Source: Vulcanisaeta distributa (lineage in GTDB: Archaea > Thermoproteota > Thermoprotei > Thermoproteales > Thermocladiaceae). Taken from it: DNA of 8,718 nucleotides. The stretch lies in contig DAXY01000082.1 in assembly GCA_002506645.1 (NCBI GenBank), positions 1 through 8,718 of the forward strand, given 5' to 3'. A program made the translations under genes and the position numbers. Below the pieces are notes generated by a model. It saw nothing but the letters and a program-made list of their open reading frames with translations, did no database searches and was not told the origin of the DNA. Within the stretch, counting starts at the first letter, position 1. Each line of letters opens with the position of its first letter. Shown here piece after piece: positions 5,404 through 8,718 of this stretch.

Positions 5404-6159
5404 ATGGTCGCTAGGATATTGGCAACGGCAGACATTCATTCACCTAAGTACTTCCCCAGGTTTAGGGAGGCTGTTAAGGGCTTGGGGAGGTTTGATGCCG
5501 TGTTCATAGCTGGCGACTTAATGGAGGAGGGGAGTATTGAGGGGTTGAAAATATTGATCAACGAATTGAGGAAGTTGAGCGACACAATAATTGCGGTGCA
5601 GGGCAATGAGGACTATGATGAGGTGATGCCAAGGGCCAGGGGGCTCGGTGTCATTAAATGGCTTGATGATGAGGTAATCAGGTTGATGATCAATGACGTG
5701 AAGCTCAGGATCATTGGTTCAAGGGGGTCGCTTGAGAGGCCAACAACGTGGCAGTTGAGGCATATACCAGGCATTACGGAGACGTATAGGCGCAGGACTG
5801 ATTGGCTTAGGAGGACCATAAGTTCATCGAAGGAATTAACAATACTGTTAGTGCACTACGCACCAACGTTTAAAACCCTACAGGGTGAGGACCCCAGGAT
5901 TTGGCCCAGCCTTGGGGTCAGGGACTTGGAGGGCGTGATTTTTAATAATCACGTAATTGCAATACACGGCCACGCACACGAGTCAGTGATTAGGTGCATT
6001 AGGTCGGGCAACTCATACATAATCAATGCGGCATTTACAAATATATGGAGACCGGTAATACTTGAGGTCGGTAATGATGGCGTTAAGTCAGTAAGTATTG
6101 AATGCCAAGAGGTTAAGCATGAGGTGGGTGGTTCCTCAATACTTGATTTCATGAGGTAA
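5404..6159 (+). CDS. Calcineurin-like metallophosphoesterase (soluble)
   Basis: A 251-residue phosphoesterase with all five family motifs intact: D10-I-H12 near the N-terminus, GDLMEEG with D38, GNED with N68 and E69, LLVHYAP with H151, and IHGHAHE with H190 and H192. These would bind two metal ions (typically Mn, Fe, Ni or Zn) and cleave a phosphomonoester or phosphodiester. There is no signal peptide or membrane segment, so it should be cytosolic, unlike the anchored relative at 1-380. The substrate is unknown; the third motif GNED rather than GNHD places it with the short, MJ0936- or Icc-like archaeal phosphoesterases (by eye). The ATG start follows a TATA-like element 26 bp upstream that seems shared with the divergent acetyltransferase gene. 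The shared promoter may mean joint expression, but I know of no functional link. Confidence 0.9.
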   Translation: MVARILATADIHSPKYFPRFREAVKGLGRFDAVFIAGDLMEEGSIEGLKILINELRKLSDTIIAVQGNEDYDEVMPRARGLGVIKWLDDEVIRLMINDVKLRIIGSRGSLERPTTWQLRHIPGITETYRRRTDWLRRTISSSKELTILLVHYAPTFKTLQGEDPRIWPSLGVRDLEGVIFNNHVIAIHGHAHESVIRCIRSGNSYIINAAFTNIWRPVILEVGNDGVKSVSIECQEVKHEVGGSSILDFMR

Positions 6160-6162
6160 AAT

Positions 6163-6173
6163 TACTTAATAAG
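6163..6173 (+). promoter_or_regulatory. TATA-like box of the DUF2079 gene
   Basis: tacttaataag is centred about 28 bp before the ATG at 6197, in a 37-bp gap. No ribosome binding site precedes the start; the GGAGG at 6200-6204 is inside the coding region. An ATG at 6193 is in another frame and does not lead into the protein. Confidence 0.5.
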
Positions 6174-6196
6174 TGCCTACATTACGTCATTAATGA

Positions 6197-8026
6197 ATGA
6201 GGAGGTCAATAAGTCCCAGCGGCTTAGTGGTTTATCTCGGAATCGTAACCTACGCAGTTCTCATGTCCTACTACACAGTGCTTAAGTACCTGACGTTTCA
6301 TACCCACGCTGCCGATCTCGGGATATTCGCGCAGGCGCTGGCATCAACGCTTTACTACCATAGGCTTTTCTACGAAAGCATAGACATAGCCATAATACCT
6401 AGGCCAGGGCCCATTGGCTATAGCTTCCTTGACGTGCACTTCTCACCAACCCTATTCCTATTCCTACCCATATACGCCATTTACCCAAGCCCAGCCACGC
6501 TGTTGGTTGTTCAGTCATTGTTCGTGGCCATTGGGGCACTGCCAATTTACTGGCTTGGTAAGTACCTGGGCAGAGGTTGGTTAGGTGCCTTCTTCGCAAT
6601 TATCTATTTAATGAACCCACTGGTCCAGGGGGCCAACTCTTTCGACTTCCACATGGAGACCATATTCATGCCCCTAGCCCTGTACGCGACGTATCTGCTA
6701 TTGACGAGGAGGTGGAGGATTTACTACCCGGTGCTCCTGCTCGCGCTAGGCACCATAGAGTTCGCGCCAATACCCATGGCACTGCTTGGCCTTTACTACG
6801 TAATTACGAATGCCAGGAGGAGGCGTGATTTAATGCATGGTGTGTTGACGATAATGATCTCGGTAATCACCCTATTAATCGCCCTGTGGGTAAAGACCAT
6901 ACTCAATCCACTGGGCCCAACAACATCATCACCACTGTCGGGCTTACCAAGCCAATACGCATCATCATACGGCTTCAACGTCGTGGTCTCCGTCATTAAG
7001 GACCCATCATTAATACTGAGGCTTTACTCAGTGCATGGCACTGAGAAGTTCCTATACTTCCTCGAACTCTACGCGCCGACGGCATTTACGGCGTTCCTGG
7101 ACCCACTAGTTCTGCCATCGCTTGCCTGGCCCTTGGCAGCGTTCCTAACGGGTAACGTCATTTACTACAACCCATTCTTTCAGTACAGCTCCTTCTCGGT
7201 ACCGTTCATAGTGATGGCATCACTAATGGCCCTGTCCAGAACACCCACCCCACAGCAGAGGAGGTTCTTGGCCCTGATATTTATATCAACCCTTATAGTG
7301 TTTCTCGGCGTAAGCCCATTGATACACTTCCAATATGGATTGACCAGGGTAGACCGTGAGATTTGGAATGCGCTGGGGTTAATACCGAGCAACGTCACCG
7401 TACTCGCCCAGAACAACTTATACCCACTGTTCTCGAATGACGTGAATGCATACACGCAGTGGTACCCATGGCTTAGGCCCGAGTACATAATCGCCCAACC
7501 AAGCAGTCCCTGGTTCACTTGGTGGGGAACGCCGTATAATGAGTACGTGAACACCGCGTTGAGGGAGGGTTACGGAGTCTACATGGTCATTGGGAACTCA
7601 CTACTCGTCCTAAGGGCCAATTACACGGGCAGGCCTGTAATATGTGAGCCACTCACCCTATACATAATGCCGAGCAATGCCTCGTTGGTGAATGGGCAGG
7701 TAATAAATGGCGAAATAGCCCACACACCGAGTGAGCCGCCTGGTCCCTGGTTCACCGCAGACGTTGCACTACCGCCTGGTCGATATGAGGTTGTAATAAG
7801 GTATTCATGGGTAGGCCCTGAGTATCTAAGGCCGTTAAACACCACGTTGGCGTACATAAGGATTGGTAATTACGCAGTGAGCCTAACAACGGGTGATTAT
7901 GAGGTAGTCGCCATAGTGGATAATGAGTATTACGGAAACGTGGCAATAATGGCGTACGCCAACTATATCGTTAATACCACCGTATCCATCAAGCAGTTAA
8001 TGATAACCGGGCCGCTCTGCGGTTAG
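6197..8026 (+). CDS. DUF2079 polytopic membrane protein with extracytoplasmic C-terminal domain
   Basis: A 609-residue membrane protein. Residues about 10-375 contain roughly nine or ten hydrophobic segments. DUF2079 hallmarks are HAADLGIFAQ (37-46, conserved D40), DVHFSP (79-84), FLPIYAIYPSPATLLVVQS (89-107) and FDFHMET (149-155). The first acidic loop after membrane segment 1 recalls GT-C glycosyltransferases, to which this family has been compared. Activity is unproven, so lipid-linked sugar transfer is only a hypothesis. Residues about 376-609 are soluble and start with the family-typical IPSNVTVLAQNNLYPLFS (395-412). All five N-glycosylation sequons (NVT, NYT, NAS and two NTT) are in this domain, which agrees with an outward-facing location. 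The only two cysteines, C483 and C608, are also there and could form a disulfide. Its stop codon overlaps that of the convergent AbrB-like gene. Confidence 0.85.
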   Translation: MRRSISPSGLVVYLGIVTYAVLMSYYTVLKYLTFHTHAADLGIFAQALASTLYYHRLFYESIDIAIIPRPGPIGYSFLDVHFSPTLFLFLPIYAIYPSPATLLVVQSLFVAIGALPIYWLGKYLGRGWLGAFFAIIYLMNPLVQGANSFDFHMETIFMPLALYATYLLLTRRWRIYYPVLLLALGTIEFAPIPMALLGLYYVITNARRRRDLMHGVLTIMISVITLLIALWVKTILNPLGPTTSSPLSGLPSQYASSYGFNVVVSVIKDPSLILRLYSVHGTEKFLYFLELYAPTAFTAFLDPLVLPSLAWPLAAFLTGNVIYYNPFFQYSSFSVPFIVMASLMALSRTPTPQQRRFLALIFISTLIVFLGVSPLIHFQYGLTRVDREIWNALGLIPSNVTVLAQNNLYPLFSNDVNAYTQWYPWLRPEYIIAQPSSPWFTWWGTPYNEYVNTALREGYGVYMVIGNSLLVLRANYTGRPVICEPLTLYIMPSNASLVNGQVINGEIAHTPSEPPGPWFTADVALPPGRYEVVIRYSWVGPEYLRPLNTTLAYIRIGNYAVSLTTGDYEVVAIVDNEYYGNVAIMAYANYIVNTTVSIKQLMITGPLCG

Positions 8027-8349
8027 GGCAGCTTGAACGGTTTTATGTCTATTATCTCAACCTCATCGCCGGGCCTGATCCCATAGGCCTCCCTAACGTC
8101 CTTGGGTATCGTGAATTGCCTAGAGTCCGTGTGCCTAGTCCTCAGTAACTTGACGCCCCTTAAGGTAATCTGAACTCCATTATAGGAAATAGTAATAATC
8201 GCGTACCTAAGTCCCGAAATACCCAAAGCCCTCACGAGACTTGCTGGTATTAGAACTTGGTTGTTTAGGTAAACCCTAACCCTATACGGTAACTTAATAA
8301 CTCTATAACCCGGTGCACCGCGCCTCTGTCTCAGCTCCTGCCCATCCAT
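8023..8349 (-). CDS. Small protein with two tandem AbrB/SpoVT-like (swapped-hairpin) halves
   Basis: A 108-residue protein, probably a DNA-binding regulator or the antitoxin-like part of a larger complex. The C-terminal half (about 66-103) is a clear SpoVT-AbrB domain: DSRQFTIPKDVREAYGIRPGDEVEIIDI, with the IPK and GIRPGDEV landmarks. The N-terminal half (about 20-63) repeats the plan: RVYLNNQVLIPASLVRALGI and then a beta hairpin (YAIITISYNGVQITL). It thus looks like two fused half-units that could fold as an intramolecular pseudo-dimer, where typical AbrB proteins need two chains. No toxin gene is next to it: the neighbours are a convergent membrane protein and a tRNA. ATG 8349-8347 follows a TATA-like box 27 bp upstream. 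The TAA stop (8025-8023) shares two bases with the TAG of the convergent gene. The target genes are unknown. Confidence 0.82.
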   Translation of the reverse strand: MDGQELRQRRGAPGYRVIKLPYRVRVYLNNQVLIPASLVRALGISGLRYAIITISYNGVQITLRGVKLLRTRHTDSRQFTIPKDVREAYGIRPGDEVEIIDIKPFKLP

Positions 8350-8371
8350 TAAAGGGAGGAGGTATACAGGG

Positions 8372-8380
8372 AAATATAAG
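8372..8380 (-). promoter_or_regulatory. TATA box of the AbrB-like gene
   Basis: Read on the minus strand this is cttatattt, centred at 8376, 27 bp before the ATG at 8349. It is nearly identical to the flavoprotein promoter (ctttatattt at 3655). It sits between the tRNA 3' end and the gene, so the gene need not depend on read-through from the tRNA. Confidence 0.6.
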
Positions 8381-8395
8381 AATAATGTTTAATAG

Positions 8396-8400
8396 AAAAA
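8396..8400 (-). terminator. T-run just after the tRNA
   Basis: On the minus strand TTTTT follows directly after the encoded CCA of the tRNA. Short T-runs are the usual archaeal transcription stop signal, so this probably ends the tRNA transcript. Confidence 0.5.
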
Positions 8401-8477
8401 TGGAGCCCCGGCCGGGATTCGAACCCGGGACCTCCTCATTACCAGTGAGGCGCTCTACCAGGCTGAGCTACCGGGGC
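8401..8477 (-). tRNA. tRNA-Thr (anticodon GGT)
   Basis: A 77-nt tRNA on the minus strand with a perfect seven-pair acceptor stem (GCCCCGG with CCGGGGC), discriminator T and encoded CCA. The D arm is GCTC-AGCCTGGTA-GAGC. The anticodon stem is CCTCA/TGAGG around the seven-base loop CTGGTAA, giving anticodon GGT (reads ACC/ACT threonine codons). The five-base variable region is AGGTC. The T arm is CCGGG-TTCGAAT-CCCGG. The discriminator U73 fits archaeal tRNA-Thr. There is no intron, although introns are common in tRNAs of Thermoproteales. Its promoter overlaps the stop codon of the upstream membrane-protein gene. Confidence 0.97.
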
Positions 8478-8498
8478 TGGTTTACTGATTCCTGTAGG

Positions 8499-8507
8499 GT
8501 TTTAAGT
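8499..8507 (-). promoter_or_regulatory. TATA box of tRNA-Thr
   Basis: On the minus strand acttaaaac is centred at 8503, 26 bp before the first tRNA base at 8477. It contains the TAA stop codon (8504-8502) of the upstream DUF998-like gene, so promoter and gene end share sequence. Confidence 0.55.
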
Positions 8508-8718
8508 TTTTCGTGACGGGCGTGGGCAGTTCATTAGTTCTGCCGATAGGGCTATGGCCCATATTAGGTCTGGGTATACTATCATCCTTTCCATACCGCC
8601 CGGGCCTAGGCCCAGGTATGCATGCCCTATGAACAGTACTAGGGCTATGAGGCTTATCGTGCCTAGTATTGGCCATAGTACCCTGCCCGGGCTTTTCGAT
8701 ATCCTTATTGTTGGGTAT
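8502..8718 (-). CDS. DUF998-like membrane protein (partial, N-terminus outside window)
   Basis: Only the last 71 codons are in the window, ending with TAA at 8504-8502. The frame reads a basic loop (ISKSPGR), a long hydrophobic helix (VLWPILGTISLIALVLFIGHAY), a short turn LGLGPGGMERMIVYPDL and a final helix (IWAIALSAEL) with the tail MNCPRPSRKT. The pattern GxGxxERxIxYPxLxW between the last two helices is characteristic of the DUF998 family, which are integral membrane proteins of unknown function. The basic tail suggests a cytoplasmic C-terminus. An overlapping frame in the same stretch reads a Pro/Arg-rich sequence without membrane features and is rejected. Family assignment is by eye on a fragment, so moderate confidence. 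Confidence 0.7.
   Translation of the reverse strand, partial: YPTIRISKSPGRVLWPILGTISLIALVLFIGHAYLGLGPGGMERMIVYPDLIWAIALSAELMNCPRPSRKT

Noticed and set aside
8351..8362. Purine-rich AAAGGGAGGAGG before the tRNA as a plus-strand ribosome binding site
   Set aside because: No plausible plus-strand gene follows: the downstream frame crosses the tRNA. It is simply the leader side of the minus-strand AbrB promoter.
8313..8516. Plus-strand open frame of 67 codons over the tRNA
   Set aside because: It runs antisense through the complete tRNA-Thr and the AbrB promoter and resembles the common false protein from tRNA antisense (RPGFEPGT).
8482..8676. Minus-strand open frame of 64 codons at the right edge
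   Set aside because: The other frame of the same strand reads a DUF998-like membrane sequence; this one is Pro/Arg/Ser-rich without recognisable features.
1..8718. CRISPR arrays, insertion sequences, attachment sites, toxin-antitoxin pairs or defence systems
   Set aside because: No spaced direct repeats, transposase motifs or terminal inverted repeats were seen. The AbrB-like protein has no adjacent toxin gene.

Overview
The window looks like chromosomal DNA of a hyperthermophilic crenarchaeon of the order Thermoproteales, most like Vulcanisaeta or Caldivirga; the genus is a guess from style. The signs are heavy use of AGG arginine and ATA isoleucine codons, almost no Shine-Dalgarno sequences, TATA-like boxes about 24-30 bp upstream of most start codons (leaderless transcripts), an Ard1-type archaeal N-acetyltransferase, and a tRNA-Thr with archaeal-style promoter and T-run. 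I see no insertion sequence, integrase, CRISPR array or other sign of a mobile island; it reads as compact core genome.

Layout. 1-380 (minus): 5' part of a membrane-anchored metallophosphoesterase, cut by the window edge. 381-616: non-coding, but not empty. It holds two candidate divergent C/D box guide RNAs (minus, about 416-474; plus, about 506-562) with interleaved promoters between them, then the proC promoter. 617-4865 (plus): proC (pyrroline-5-carboxylate reductase), a Cys/Met-metabolism PLP enzyme (cystathionine gamma-synthase/lyase family), a metallo-beta-lactamase-fold hydrolase and a sulfide:quinone oxidoreductase/flavocytochrome-c-like flavoprotein. The last two have clear promoters of their own, and the PLP enzyme may have one. 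4851-5351 (minus): Ard1/RimI acetyltransferase. 5404-6159 (plus): a second, soluble metallophosphoesterase, divergent from the acetyltransferase across a 52-bp gap whose single AT element can serve both genes. 6197-8026 (plus): DUF2079 polytopic membrane protein. 8023-8349 (minus): a protein of two tandem AbrB-like halves. 8401-8477 (minus): tRNA-Thr(GGT) with encoded CCA. 8502-8718 (minus): 3' end of a DUF998-like membrane protein.

How they may work together. proC supplies proline. The PLP enzyme, the MBL-fold hydrolase and the SQR-like flavoprotein lie in a row, which is suggestive of sulfur metabolism but unproven. The flavoprotein has only one cysteine, so it cannot form the intramolecular redox disulfide of true SQR/FCSD enzymes. 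The acetyltransferase probably acts on protein N-termini. The most novel signal is the divergent guide-RNA pair in the 236-bp gap before proC. It rests on box geometry and promoter spacing and needs transcript and target checks.
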